DNA of 64,000 nt, from positions 1,825,390-1,889,389 of the forward strand of contig VZDJ01007747.1 of assembly GCA_008694505.1 (NCBI GenBank). Reading direction: 5' to 3'. The position numbers and the translations under genes were made by a program. Positions within the stretch are counted from its first letter, which is position 1. Each line of letters starts with the position of its first letter. The notes under the pieces are model-generated. The model saw only the letters and a list, made by a program, of their open reading frames with translations, did not search any database and had not been told where the DNA came from. Of the stretch, positions 1-14,220 are shown piece after piece. This DNA is from Cyanoderma ruficeps. Its lineage: Eukaryota > Chordata > Aves > Passeriformes > Timaliidae.

Positions 1-78
1 CTGCCATTGAACTTCCTTCTCAGCAGTGTCATGTTTCAGCAAAGGGAATGAATGAAACCACCCCTTGTTATCTTACAG

Positions 79-128
79 GAGCTGGATTCAAATTTGAAAG
101 ATTTGGAAGTTTAGTCGACAAACCCTAG
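79..128 (+). CDS. Possible 3'-terminal coding exon (tentative)
   Basis: A pyrimidine-rich stretch ending in TTACAG at 73-78 is a reasonable splice acceptor. Read directly from 79, the frame gives ELDSNLKDLEV and then TAG at 112-114. Read two bases later, it gives AGFKFERFGSLVDKP and then TAG at 126-128. Either could be the last few codons of a gene entering from the left edge, with 3' UTR following; the first upstream-type AATAAA I noticed beyond it is near 2224. I do not recognise either C-terminus. An 11-15 codon open stretch is fully expected by chance, so the acceptor is the only real evidence. A coincidental acceptor in intergenic DNA is at least as likely. Confidence 0.18.
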
Positions 129-130
129 AA

Positions 131-1016
131 GAGGTGCCACTTGGATTTCTTTTTGACACGACGCTCTATGTTGCTTTGAAAATCTTTCCCAAAGTTTATG
201 GAAACCCAGGATCTCTGTGTAGTTTCTTAATTTATTTTCATCCATACTTGGTAAAATTAGACCTTCTGGTAAGTGCTGCAGGTGTAGGCTGAAGAGGATG
301 TCACATTTTTCAGAAAACAGGTACTACACTACAACAGTGCTGCCAGTGTTGGAGTGTCACGGTCTCCTTGCCACTTTCATCTGGAAAGCAAGCAAGGTGT
401 CACACCTCCTGTCTGTCACAGCATAGAGGGACCCATCCCTCAGGCCACGAGTACTGGCAGTGTTTGTGCTCACCCTCTTCAGGGAGCTTCTGTCATGTTC
501 ATCAAGTGACTGCTTCTCCTGTGTCTCACTTGCCTTTGCTGTTGCCAGTCCATCTCTCAAGCTGCAAAATGCTCCCCTTAAAATGTGTGATTTCTAGCTG
601 TGGCCTTTGAGTGTTTCTGAAGGACAAGAGGGAGAAATGATGCCAGAATGACCCTAAATTATCTGTATATTGTGGTTCTGTTACAAAACAGTGCTCTTTC
701 TTCCTTTGGGTACAACACAGTCCTGATGAAGCTTATTGAAGCAGATGAAGTAAATGTGCATTACTTGGACTTTGCTCTCCTCTCACACATGATTTCATGA
801 TCATTCAGTGTGATGATGTGCAATCGATCCATTCCTGGGTCTTGCTATCTTTGCTGAGCTACACGTGGCTGAAAAGATAGATGCACACTGAAAATACTGT
901 CGGTGTGGGATCTCACATCATTCTTTAGAGCAAACCTTTCTGTCTCCTTCTGCCTTCTCTGGGCTGTCCCTGCCCTAGTGCAGGTCCCCCACACCCTCAG
1001 TCCCTCACTGCAATTG
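131..1016. other. Non-coding stretch, no feature seen
   Basis: I find no gene, repeat family or RNA here. Short open frames on both strands are unremarkable. If the exon at 79-128 were real, this would be its 3' UTR, but no well-placed polyadenylation signal was seen close by. Confidence 0.5.
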
Positions 1017-1720
1017 CCCCCCCCCCCACTATGGAAGGCCCCGGAGTGTACCTTCTGTCCTGGCTAGTGGGTTTTTTTTTGGTAAGAATATTTGGGAAGG
1101 GGTGTTGTGTGTGCTTTGAAGTTCTGATCTGAGTTTTTGGGATGTACAGTCAGGTTTTGGTAGGTGGCAGGGCTGTCGCACTACCTGGCCTTTGGAGATG
1201 GCTGAAGCTGGCAGTGACAGGCCCTGGGTGGCTCGTGGCTGCCTGAGGGGCCGCTGCACAGCAGCCTCACGGCCGTGCCTCCTCACCCATGGCTGGCACA
1301 GGTACAAACGCACCCAGGAGTGCAGGGGATCACAAACCCCCATCCCTGCTGACAGTGGGGTGAGGAGAAGGACGGCAAAATCCCACCCAGCATAGGGAAG
1401 CCTCACTCTTGTATTGGAGGGGACACCTGTCACCACTTTCCTCTATGGCGTGAGGTGACAAGATATGCCCAGAGTCAAGACAGGCTTCAGTGCCTGAGGA
1501 GCTGGCTGAAAGCAAGGGAAACAGAGCTTAACAGCTGCCCAGCTGTTTAATTGGGACAGCCTGGGAAGCCCTGTTGCTGTGAGGGGAGGCTCCAGCCCTG
1601 ACGCCCCTGACCTGCCAGGAAGGACTTGCTGCCCCTGTGCCAGCTCCTCAGCAGCACTCCCACCAACCCAGGGTGGCTGCTGGGTGGTCAGAATGGCTGG
1701 GCAGGCCGTGCTCAAGCTTT
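1017..1720. other. GC-richer patch beginning with poly-C
   Basis: A run of 11 C at 1017-1027 and a T run at 1072-1080 open a patch of about 700 bases that is visibly richer in G, C and CpG than its surroundings (for example around 1225-1290). Overlapping frames of up to about 135 residues run on both strands, which is what locally higher GC produces. None resembles a known protein. It could be a degraded repeat or a small regulatory region; I cannot tell which. Confidence 0.4.
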
Positions 1721-3490
1721 TGGACAGTCTCCATACTTTAGGAAGGTTAAAGTATTAAGTGGCATTTGGGAAAATCGCTTGAGGAAGGGCAAAGGTGGCA
1801 GCACCCAGTGGGTTGTTCTCAGTCTGGGAGTGTGGCCAAGCTCCTTTACTGTAATACACTGTGTCCAAGTGCTGGCTCTTTATTAGACACTGCATTTAAA
1901 AACTATTTCACTTGGAGACGTAGTGCTAAATTTTCTTCACCGGCTGAGGGCTGCTTCCCTACTTTATTTTTATTTCCCCTTTACCTAATTTTATATGGAG
2001 CTATTCTGACCTCCTCCATTAGAGAAGATGTTGAATGCTTTAGGAAAAATATTTGTTCTGATGGAATTTATGATGTGATCTGTTATTCAAATTTATGGTT
2101 AGCTTGATGTGGCAGGTTAGGTAAAAAGGCTCTAGATGACATTGTGGCAATCATGAAAAGCCATATTTTTAGGCATTTTTAGGCACGGCTTACCAAAAAG
2201 TGCTTGGAAGCAGAATGTGGATATAATAAAATGAAGAATAGAGTTGGAAATACTGCCAAGTTAAAAAGCCCCACAAAGTCCAACACCTAAGCTAAAAGAT
2301 AAGTTTATATGTACACTGTAGGAGTGACTTAATATTCCCCAAGTAGAAGGAACACTCACTTTGAGGTCAAACTTGACAGGAAAAGGGAAAATATTCTTAG
2401 TATTGATTTTAGGGAAAATTTTGATTTTGGGAATGAGTGTATTCAAATCACTGCAGCAGACAAGAAAGCAGAAGAGGAGAGTGTGAGCTGGCAGATTTCT
2501 CCCCTACATTTCTCTGCTTTCAGGACTCTCGCTTACCAGGACAGCAGTGCGTCTGCCGGTTCTGCCAGTGTTGTCTCACCCTGCTGAACACAGAGGCAGC
2601 TTGGTGCAGTGAGATGCAACCTTCTTCCCAGCTGCTTTCGCTGGTGGTGTCAACAGGACCTCCTGAGGAGAGCGTGCCACATAAACCAGTTCTCCAGTCT
2701 GCTGGATCATCCCTTCACCTTTGATTCTAACTAGGGATGCTCCATGAACCCTCATGGAACACGTTTGTGGGGTTGCTCATGGTACCTACAGCCACTGATC
2801 TCATGACTGAACTCTTTACACACCTGTTTGTCTCACTTTTTTCCTGTCCGTTCTCTACTGGCCTAATTTTGCAAGTTTTTATCATCCTGGGCAGGGTTTA
2901 TTTGTGCCACTGTTTCTTGGGATGAGTCGTGCTGCCTTTCTGTGTTTAGCATCACACTACTTAAAAGAATGTATTCCCCATGTAAACTTTAGGGAGAAAA
3001 AAAAGAGACCTTTTAAATTTGGCAGACTGGTGGAGACTGAAGGAGATTCTGCAGCTGATTTATTTGTCTCTGCCTGCTACTGAGTAGCTATAGCACATTT
3101 TGATTATCGTTTTCCCTCCTGATTTCTGAGACCAAACATTTTCACACAGCCTATTTGTCTTTAACTGAGTTTTCTTTTTGCCATAGAGCACTGGGAACAC
3201 AAGAGGCCATGAAAACTTTGTGGCAATTACCTTCCTATGAAAGCAAAGCCCAAATTAAAGCAGGGAAGCTCAGAAAACACTGCATTATAAGATCAGCCTG
3301 GAAGTTATTTCTGTCTTCTCAGATTTTAAAAGCTACTGAGTATACCTGTGATTATAAGTGAGCTGTAGGTCAACAAAAATTGCTGTTAGTGCTTTCATTA
3401 TAATCTCAATTGTTGGGAGTTTACTTAGCACAAACATTTGCTTTGTGGTGAAAGTATGGCATGTAAGCCTTTTGATCTGCAAGCAGTAAC

Positions 3491-3504
3491 AAAAAAAAAA
3501 AAAA
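3491..3504. repeat. Poly-A homopolymer (A14)
   Basis: Fourteen consecutive A are visible. There is no retrogene body upstream that would make this a retroposon tail. Confidence 0.9.
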
Positions 3505-3922
3505 CCACCAAATTTTTTGCTTTGTTTTCATTCCCTCCAAACACACTTTATAAACTGCGTTACAGCATGAGCAATCTGATGTTTGAGCTATAAAACATGG
3601 TAAGAATATAGATGACATTGGCCACTCCCCCTTTGCTTGGTTTGGGAGAAAAATCTTTTTAAAAGGCACGATAAGATCTTTTTTGAGTGTGCTCAGTAGC
3701 AGACTGCACTCCTCTTCAAAAAGATGAGAAGCCTGAAATATGGGCTTTGCCTCATATGTAGCCCTTCGAGTGATAGGCAGGGACACTCCCTCTTGCAGCT
3801 CTGAGAGCTGCAAGATGGCAGAGAAAGGCTAAAAATGCAGTGAGCATGAAGATTTCAAGATTCTCGAGTTCACACAGGGAAGGGACCAGTGAAAAGTCCT
3901 GAGCTCATTTTCTTTTTGTCCC

Positions 3923-3935
3923 TTTTTTTTTTNTT
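3923..3935. repeat. Poly-T run containing an unresolved base
   Basis: Ten T are followed by N at 3933 and then TT. The N marks a base the assembly could not resolve, as is typical of a homopolymer length ambiguity. Confidence 0.9.
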
Positions 3936-5293
3936 ATAAGGGCTCCTCTTCTCCCACAGAAAAGGAAAGCAGCCTGCTTGTTGCTTCTCTAAGCTTTTCC
4001 AAAGAAATCAGCAATGCAGTGCTGAACAGCTGGGCTCCTTCTTGGCACTTCACAGACAGGGGGGTGAGAGAAAAAGATTTCCAGATACTTAAGCAGGAGT
4101 TGCAGCTGCTGTTATGGCAGAAGCTTTCACCTACTTGTGAACAAGCAGGTAAGGATTTTTGCGGTGCCTGGGCAGGCCGAAGTTTCACAATGGGCACAGA
4201 AAGGGGCATGATGGGCAGCAGCGTCACTGCCTGCCAAACTCCCTCCCTGCCTGGTACCTGGAAAGGCCAGTCAGCGTCAGTTCACACGAAGTGGAGGCTG
4301 CGGCTCCCGAGACGGTGTCAAATGACAGCCCGTTTCTTTGGAAAACCTGTCTGTGGGTTTTCCTAATCTGCTGCAGCACAATGAAACACAAGACGGTTCA
4401 CTTTTGGGCTGTTTGTCACGCCTGCTGAGCTGAGGTACAAGCAATAAGTAATCCCGTATTTGCAGGTGATATGATAATAGAAAAGGAAGGTGTCTTCACA
4501 TCATTTTAGCATTCCTGAAGGGTGCTTTTTTTGTCCTTGGAAGGATGAACTACAGAGTTGATTGTGATCTTCCCATTCTATCCATCTACCAGAGGACCCA
4601 CTTTTTTGAGAGTTTTTCCTGGTTTCTCTGCTCTCCTTCTCCTACATCAGCTTCCATAGTTTTGGTCTTGCACATTTACTCCAAGTTTCCATTCTGGAAA
4701 TGTTTACATACAATTTATACAAGGATTAGAATTCAGCCTCATGCATTTTCCCAGTGATACAGAAAACTCACTCTAAAGCAGAACCTTACTTTGCCCCATG
4801 TGCTACATATTACTGAAAAAAAGGCGCTTTTTTAACATTTAAATTTTTAGGGGAGAAAAAAAACCCTTATCTTTCTCTTCTTTTAATAGGTTGCAGACTT
4901 ATTAAAGGCTGAATTTTTTCCTAGAATGATGCTTCCACACAAAAAAGTGCTGCCTTCCCAGATAAATTTTAGCATTGTTACAGGCAACCAAAAATATTGG
5001 TCTTACAACAGACAGTGCAAGGAAAACAGAGTAGCAATCAACAGCACCATTTCCATAACTGCTAACGGCTGTTAAGTCCAGCCAGGTGTGGGCACTTTAA
5101 ATACCAGCTCTGGGAGGACTATTTTTGTTGGGATTGAAGGCTTCTTTGTCTTGGTGAGTTGAAGACTTAGAGAATCTTTGCTCCATCCCAAGAATTCATA
5201 ACGGAGGGAGTGTTGGTTTCAGCAATTCCATCTGCTTTCCTTCTACACCACCTGCTTCTCCCTTTTCTGTCCTGGAGGTTAGTGTGTACACAC

Positions 5294-5309
5294 ATATATA
5301 TATATATAT
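5294..5309. repeat. (AT)n microsatellite
   Basis: Eight alternating AT units follow a short CA-rich lead-in at 5287-5293. This is simple sequence that is likely polymorphic in length. Confidence 0.9.
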
Positions 5310-8300
5310 TTACCAGAAAAATTTGATACTCCTGAGTCTTTTGATGGATTTGATGTTTGCTGGAAATTTTTTCTCTTCCACTGAGGTACTGTTTAATTAT
5401 TCAGACTTATAAATAATTCCTGATAATGAGCAGAACTGGAGTTTGGGTTCATATCCAGAAAAAGTCTTTAAAGCTAAGTAGTTCAGGTCATGAAGGTATG
5501 CTGTGAATACCTTAAATCCACAGAGCTGATGTTTTAGCCTAAATTCTCTTTCTTGGGTGGCTTCATTGTGTGGGTGGTCAAGTTAGTTTATGTCTTCTAG
5601 AAACTGCATTGTACAAATGGGAGGGAAGCAGCCTATCCTTGCTGGTGGAATGCTAGCTGTTTTCTGGCTGGCTAATATAACAGAATGGGAGTTTGGAAGT
5701 GCAGACATGCTTAAGGAGTGGACCAGGCTGACCTACGGTCAAGAGGATTTTAACTGTGGTTGATAAAAGCCTGTGGATTGGTCTTACTAGCAAATGCTTT
5801 GACTAAGCATGAAGCTTCTGCTTTTCTGTAGTTGCACACTTTACTTTGGTCCTAGATTTGGCAATTTCTCTGTATATCTGAGATACTGTGTCTCCTGGTT
5901 TGAGCTATCCTTCCCTTAGTTCTTTACTTGGCATAAGGTTTTCAAGGAAGGTGGGGAGGACTGGGAGTGTTTGGTTGTCTGTTTCTACTCATTGGTACAA
6001 CTCATTGGTCTTGTGAGGTTTTTTTTTCCCTCCTATGAAAGGAAGGCAAATTAAGTCTCCTTTTCTTTCCTCCTCCTTTTTGGCTTTGTTATCAGTTTCT
6101 TTGATACTGTACTGAGTGTGTTCAGCTTGCTACATTTCTGACTTATTACTGTTAATACATTGGATATGTGTAAATGTGTACACAAGAGAATTCTGCCCCA
6201 CTTTTATAAGCAAGTAACAGAAAAAAATTAGATAGCTTTATCTTTCTTATTTTATTACTATTTTAAACACATCAAACTCTTCACTGTTCCTTATTAAAGG
6301 TTAGACAGTCCCAGTTTTAGCAGTAACATAAGAGATACTGTTTTTTGACAAAGTAAAGCTGAGTTTTAATGTATTAGGGAGCTTTGTATTAGCAGGTTGG
6401 TATCTAAAAGATTATTAGCAACCCTTGGATTTCTACATCATCGAACTGTCATATTATACAAAAGCTTTTGTTTCAATTATGTAAAAATGTTTTTTTGAAA
6501 TTAAAGCATGTCTGTGGATTTTTACTGAATGGAGGAAACTGGTTGTACTAATTCAACACACACTGTTTGAAAATATTTTTTTTGTGTGTGTAGGCTGGAA
6601 TACCAGTTGAGTATCAGGAGGCTGCTGCATCTTCGAGGGTTTGTTAAATGTACTTATAGTGTAGATGTTAGAACAAACTCTTCAGTTTTGTAAAAGGTCT
6701 GACCTGAGGGGAAGGAGGGCAGTGTAATAAGGGTAGGTTTAGAAGTGTCAAAGTTAAGGTCAAAATTAGTGCTCAGGTGCTTAACTTCTGATATATCTGG
6801 TACAATTTGTAGATGTGCTAAATGCTTGGCGTTCTTAGTGTTGATGAAATGAAGATGCTGTGGAGTGAAAGGGTTATAAAACTTCCTCTTCCTGTTCATC
6901 TAATTATGATAACAATGCTATGCTTAGTTCATCCTAGCTGATTGTTACACGGGAAAATGTTGAAGTAGGAATTTAATGTTTTCACCTATCTGCAAAATAG
7001 AAATACCATGTGTTTTTGGTAGTCTGCAGCTGTGAACCCTGTAACTGGGGAAGAACATAAATGGTTTAACTTAAACGATTAAGAAGGCTGAGGTTTTTTT
7101 TCCCCCACTCTCTTCTTCACCCCTCCTCCCCAACACACACTTGCCTTTTGTCTTGTCCATAGGATTGCTATTAAGAAGAATAAATGGGATTTTGGGTTTC
7201 TGTTAATGTTTATGACCAGGCAGCATGCTGACTCCTATATTGTTTTTTGAAATCTTAGATGGTTTCTGGTGCACCAAGGCTATTTTAAGACTGAGATGCT
7301 TTGGTCCACGTGCAAATAGAAGCTGTCAACTGTTCAGCAGAACCAGGATACTTTCAGCTCCCCAGCTGAAGGTTGCCATATACTTTCACCATGTCCTTGT
7401 CTGTCTGAAAAAGTTCACAGCTGGTTAGCTGAATGACGTGGAGGGTCTTTTTTCTTTTGTTGTGCAGCTGGTGCTAACTAGTGACTCAGTAGTGGAAGAG
7501 ATTAAGAATTAGGAGATTCAAGAAGGAACAAAATGCTAATTTAAGCCCCCCAAAAGGCCAGATTTGAATGTTTCTGTAAATTCAAAACTAGAGGAAGAAC
7601 TCCTGTTTCTTCTTCTGAATTGAAATTCTCTTTTGGTATCAAATTAAAAGTATGACAATGAAGTAGCCTCTTTCTTAATCTCCACGGTGTTTAAATATTC
7701 GATTGGACACTGTTTTAGAGATAGTTTTCTTTGTTTAGAAATTGTTCTACTCCTCCTGAAAGGCAAGCTTTTTTGTACAGGCTCAAAGAGGATTCCTAAA
7801 ATTGTTAGTTGCCTGTGAAATGTTGTCTCTTTTCTGCTTTTCTTCTTTTTTTTTTGTTGGGGGCAGGTGATGTCCCAAGTAACATACTGATGGATACTGT
7901 ATTCCTACTGAGTATTTTCTGTCATTTTACAAGTCTGTTTTAAAATTAAGCATCTGCTAGAAAGTAATGGTAGTTAAGGACTTAGTTTCTTGGCCAGGAC
8001 AAAGTTAGTTTCCTTTTGTAATTAGTTTTATGTCATCACAGAAAGTAGACAAATGTTATTTTGAGTTTGTCTTACTTCTTTTTTCTAGACATATTGGGCT
8101 GAATAGCTCAACATAACAAATTATTCTATGTGCTTTAGTTTCAAATTTTTCAGGTAGAATCCAAGTTTTAGCATCAGGATTCAATTAAATGATAGTTTGA
8201 TTTGACTGAAAAATTAATGGTCCGGAACTGAAACCTCATAGTATTTTTTAAAGTTCTTATTTTCAGTACTTCTGTTTTGAATAAGAGTTTGGACTCAGCC

Positions 8301-11300
8301 CAGTAACATAAAGCTACATGTTCTCTCATCAGCTAAACATACACAATGATTAAATTCAATAGTGATTGTTTTCTCATTGCTTCTTTTGGCTGCATAGGTA
8401 TCTTTCTGCATTCATAAAATTAATTCCCTGGCCATAAGTGGCACCATACTGACTTGCTGTGAAAAGTTTCTTGCTACTGTCTGTTGTCCTTTTCAGGAAA
8501 TAATAATTTGCCAAGTACAAACCATATTCAATAATTATATGTCATCTTCAATGACAGCTTGAACATTCAACTCCTGTTTATGCTTGAATTGGACATATTG
8601 ATTTTTCATTTTAATGATAAACAGATTGCCATGTGATACATTTGACAATACATCTGCTTAAAATGTGTTAAGATTGCTGAATGAAAAGAAAGGGTTTGCA
8701 GTGCAGGCTAGTGGCTCAAGCCAAAATGAGGATGTATGCTACTCTAGGTAATTCTCAACAAAAGAGGCCAGTCCCTTTAATTTGGTGTCATAGTAGGCAT
8801 ATTTATAATTGACTTTTCTGGTTTTAGTCTGTCTTCTGGCCATGAGAGATTCTGCAGCCAAGAATAATAGGAATATTTAAAAAAAATTATTGGGGTTTTA
8901 CTTGAAAAATGGTTTGGGGTTTTAATTTTGATTTTTTTCTAATAGGATATACTACAAATAAAAATGGAATTTACCCTAACTACAGAGTTTAAGCTCTTGT
9001 TACCTCTGCATCCTAAATAGTTTAATCTTTGGTGTTCTATACATCTGTGTATATGTATCTTAATGTGATAGGAAAATATGTACTGACTATATTAAAATCA
9101 CCTTCTACTAAACTGTCGCTTTTGGATAAAGATGAAAGTTTCCTGGAATACTCCAATTTTGCTGATTGTAATGGTTGAAGACAAGTGGTTCATAGTCCTG
9201 TACCACAGAATAATGTAATTTTTACTTTTTAAATAAAGCATGAACAGTTTCAGAGTAACAGCCATTATTTTGCTGCTCAGAGTAGAGTGAACCTGAATAG
9301 TTTGTCTTTACAGAGCCTTTCCTAGGCTGTCATTGGTGGGGCGGGTGTGTGTGTTCAGGCTTGGTTTTTAACAAGAAGGTGATTCAATGATTCCTGTAAG
9401 GGTAACATATTTCTGTGATTAGTTTGTTGCTGGTGCTTATTCTATTTGAACGCCATGCTCTCTTCTTTGTGACTTACTAATACTTTTCTGTACTTTCATG
9501 TTTTCTTTGCTCTCGCTTCCTTGTGTTTTCAGAATTCTGCCTTTATAAGTACTTCTGTATTTAATCACACAAAGGATAAATCCATATTCAGGTTGTGTTG
9601 TCTTTGAGCATGGCCTGTCATGAATTTACTTGCGTTTCTGAAGATTTACTGAATATAACTCTACAGATTCACTATGTTCCTGTGTTTTGTTCAGCTGCTA
9701 CAGTGTAGAAGTGAAGTACCCATGCCTTGACTGAAAAAAAAATAGTAAATTGAGTATTGATTAATAGTGGTCAGTTAATGGGGAAAGTGTAGCGAATACT
9801 TCAAGTAATGTAGAGATCTACAGACTGTTTTTTTGCAACAGAAAGGCATGTTTTAATTAAAGAAGGAACTCACACCTTTAAAAAATGCAGCTGTTAAAGA
9901 AAAGTTTAAAGAAGCAAGAAACTGCTCGTTACACCTTATTATATGCAGTGGTGGTGTTGTTTCTTCCAAATAAATGTGCCTTTCCTGCCGATCAGGTGTC
10001 TGAGTTGGGATGGGGGGGATAAAAAAGACAAACTTTCAGGCACATAAGCCTTTCTTCATGCTTGATTAGATGCAGTACACAATTACTACAGGTCCTGTAG
10101 GCACACGGGTCTGGTGCAGTACACTAGCACAGCACTGGGATAGGCTTTTTCATGTTAAATGTGCATTTAAGTGTATAAAACAACTGAGATAGTATCTTAA
10201 ATTTGTTCTTAGTAAAATATGTCATCTTATCTTAATTTTCTCATTAGTGAGAAATATGATAAATTACTGGAGACTTAGTTGCTGTGGAATTATTTATGTT
10301 AACTGATACAGCATAATAATGTGATGATGAAAAGGACCTGGGAGAGGAAGAGGGAAAACAGAACTTGAACAGCTATCTGCTGAAATGAAAGGAATCTTGA
10401 CTACCCACTAGGTTTTAAGTGGCTCTCAATTGTAAAAGAGGCATTTTGATTGTATTTTACTAAAAATTAACACACGCCCCATCTTCCAAAAGAGCCTCAA
10501 ACAAAGCCCTCAAAACCCTCATAAATAACCTACCATAGCAAAATCTGAGGCTGTGTCATCATTTGACTTGACTGTAGGCAGTTCAGTCACTGGCTTTGAT
10601 TTGCATCTAGTTCTGAATAGGAAAATTCAGATTTCAAATAGAGATTCATATATATTTTCCTTCTGTGACAACATGCTGATTTCTGAAAAAGGCTAGGAGC
10701 TCTTTGGTGAGTTGGTGCCTGGCTGCTGATACACAGCTCATCAAGGCAGAGATCTAAATGCCAACTGTGAATAGTAAAGAGTCTGTACATTCTATTAAAA
10801 TACCTTTGCTAGCTACAAATAAAAGGGTAGGAGACAAGCCGCCTGGCAATGTCCCAAGTACATCTCAGGTCATGGAAGCCTCCTGGCAGACACAGAAGGA
10901 CAGAGAACTCATGTCATATGTGGCTGTTGTTGAGGTAAGGCTTGAGGTATGAGTACATTAGAGTTTGGGGGGAGTGTTGCTGTTTAGAGCATAGCTCCAG
11001 AAACAACGGAAAAAGATAATTTGGTTTATGACTTGGCATGTAGCAATGAGCAGGAATATTCTTGGCAGACCCCCAACTCCTCTTCAGAACCACAAAAATA
11101 ATAGAAATGGGCTGTTGTAAAAGGAAAGATGGATGTCTATAAGGGGCACTTGAAATTGGCAAAAGTTAAATAACATCAAATAGTTGAGTTGGGCCTTCCC
11201 TTCTCCTCCTGGTCTCCTGCTGATTTTAATATGATTTGGTTGTTACTTGAGTTGTTCCTGTAGTCAGATTACATGTGGCTATTTATAATTATCCCTGCTT

Positions 11301-14220
11301 TTTCTTTGTGGATGTTTTTGGTCACACTTCTGTGCATTTTGTCTCTTCAGTTATGTTGCAAACCCTGAATGGTGGGGTGTGGGAAAGATTAGCCTTCTCT
11401 CCCCTATGCCATGGGTCTAATCTCTGGAAGGTAGCTTTTCACTCTGCTTAAAACATACAATAGAGCTGGGGTTAGGATGATTGTTTTTTGGGTACCCATG
11501 TTCTTCTCAGCCACAGCTGCTTCTCTTCCTCCTAGACTTTTAGAGCCAGTGAAACCCTAATCCTCATCTAGTTGGCAGTCTCTTAGGGTGCCATACTGTG
11601 GAGTAGGCAAACACTTCTCTGTTGTTTAATTTGTGGCTGGGCACAATGAAAGCAAAGTGGTGCCTGTTGCTGCGATGCTGGATTGGAGAGCTGCTGGACA
11701 CTGGTGCATTTGAAATACGAGTCCAAACGTTGCTGCTTGTATCTTTTTCTGCTTAAAGATGCCTGCCCATGTGTCTTTTTGCTCCCACTGCCTAATTCAG
11801 CAGCTGTGAGCTGCAGGCAGTAGCACATGTGCATTGGCTAAAATAACCGGCCAGCCTCTCCCTTTGCTCTTGCCAGAGTCTCATGTTGTTGAAAAGAGTT
11901 TTTAGGATCAGATCCGGCTTCTCAATTTACGTTATTCCTTTGCCCAAGCCCAGCAGGAAGGCCTCATCAGGGTGGCCTGTCCTCTTATTCTTTTCTAGAT
12001 CAAGTTTAAAAAATAGTAATTTGGGGAATTTAGTACAGTAGCTAAATGGTTCTTATTTTAACTTTAAAGTAGTATTACATATCAGGAAAATGTCTCTTAG
12101 AAACAGGCTTTAGGGAGTTTTTGTAGGTTTTTTAAAAGAGCTCATTTATGTTTTTATTCTTTTAAAAATGTTAAAATACAGTTTGAGTTTCTAGATACCT
12201 TTCTCTTTACTGTAGGAAGCAAGGGCTTTTGTTCTTCAGCTGCCCAGTGCAGTCTTACAGGGTAGGTAGGTAAAAATGCAGGTTGCTTGCTATTCTCTTG
12301 AAACTGATCCCACGTATGTGAATGATATGAACATAAACTTTGTAAATGCAAATATCATCTTTTTAGGGAGAGAGCCTGGACCCTATGCCCAGAGGAAAAT
12401 GCACTCTCCTCTCTTTGGGCACTTGCTTATATGGTCTGGTCCAAACACTTTCATACTAAGATGCATCCTAAATCAAATTTTTATTATTGAATTATAAGAG
12501 CCTGAAAAGCATTTTTATAATGAGTATGTTGAAAGGCCATCAAATTTAGGACCAGGCACAACTATAATTTTACAGGCATTAGGCATCTGAAATAACTTTG
12601 TCTGAAGATTACACCTGGATTTGTCATCCGTTTTCTAGGAAATACTTGAACTGTGTTCTATGCACACAAAAAGACTGACTTCATAAGATAAGGAGCTCTG
12701 AGATTTACATTCCAATATTCAACAACACTTTTAAGTGCGTTTTTCATTCTCATAATAGACCTGTCATAAACTATGTATTTTAAACATATCAAACTAAATT
12801 TATGAAAAAATTCTACATGGAATCTTGATTCTGCATATTTGAAGTGGAAAATGTTCCATAAGGTTAGGTCAGCTTTTCACAAGCCCCATCTATTAACAGA
12901 GAGTCTTGTAGCTTTGCTTATTATTTCAGTCGTTGCCTTAAATTACATTTTCATATATGAATGCTTGATGTGTGAGGGAGATTCCTTGGGGCTGCATCTT
13001 GCACTCTGGGAGGAAACAAATGAAGAGTTGCTGTTTCATCAAACAGGCAAAACACTTGCAATATGTTTGGGTGCAGTGGAAGAAATTCTCCTGACAGGCT
13101 GGAATGAAGGCAAGGCCTATAAGGAGGTTGTATTCCAGTGAAAGGATGTGTGTCCAATTCCTGCATCAGCCAGCTGCTGATGTGCACTCCCTTGACATAA
13201 GGAACAGCAATGCATCACTGTCAGAATGTCACGCTGGCTTTTAGGGGTCAATTCTATGTTGCTTGGATGTCTTGTAGTGACTGAAGTTCTGTCATGTAGA
13301 GCAGTAAAAGGTTTTCTTCTTTTCAAATTTGACTTCAAGCAGTGCTAGATGTCCTGTTTCTGAGGGTTAATCTATTTTCTCTGTAATGTGGACAATGTCT
13401 TTTGCAGAAAAGATGTTGAAATGTTTCCCATTGGTTGCTGTAAATGATACAGAATGGAGAGCATGTTACCTTGCCACAGATCTGTGAGCATGAACTCAGT
13501 AATGTGACCGAATCAGCTAAATAATCTCATTGGACTGCACCCTCAAGTAGTGTCAGAATCAGTGTCTTAAGTAGCTCAGAGAATCACCGTGTAGTCAAGG
13601 CGGTGTGGCTGTGGTTGTACCACCAGCGAGTGTGACACAAGACGGTATGCTGAATGTAGGCCCAGATGTTTCTGGCTGTGGTGGGATGTTCTGTCTGTAT
13701 TTTCAGACAGATGGTCTTACTACAGACCTAATTAACAAGTGTCATTGCATGAACCTTACTTTTCTGTGCGAAGTTCGGTTCAATGTGTGTGTGCTGTGGG
13801 GGACTTGGCAGGGGGAAAGGTATGGGATAATCAATGCATGCCCAAATTTCCTTTTGTTTTCACCTCTCTTTAGTTGGGAAATTGGGATGATATAGGTGGT
13901 TTCAAAACCTCAATCATTCAGGCTACTGTAGAGTTAAATAGTGGTTGCAGAGATTTCCTGTGATCTGGAAAGGCTGCTGTTACAGCAAGGAGTATTGAGG
14001 GGAAAACTCATTAGTTGAATATTTAAGTGACGTGAGTTGAACCACACATAAATTTAGCTGTGTAAATTATTGCAGAGATATCATAATCTACTGAAGAGAT
14101 GGACATTGCCATCATTCTCGTTGGTGATTAATCACTTACCAAATTAGGGAGAAATTGTAATGACAGTTGGTTATATTGCAACTTCTCCCAGCAAAGCAAA
14201 TAAGCAGTGGCTGAAGGAGT

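Noticed and set aside
1029..1436. Minus-strand frame of 135 codons in the GC-richer patch
   Set aside because: Low stop density from local GC content explains it. No domain is visible and frames are open on both strands at once.
5096..5159. TTTAAATA at 5096-5103 with a GTGAGT donor-like site at 5154, resembling a TATA promoter and short first exon
   Set aside because: Both motifs are too common. There is no CpG island, no initiator I could defend, and no downstream exon.
12839..13141. Plus-strand frame of 100 codons
   Set aside because: It lacks an ATG at its first base triplet, has no recognisable motif, and is within chance expectation for AT-rich DNA of this length.
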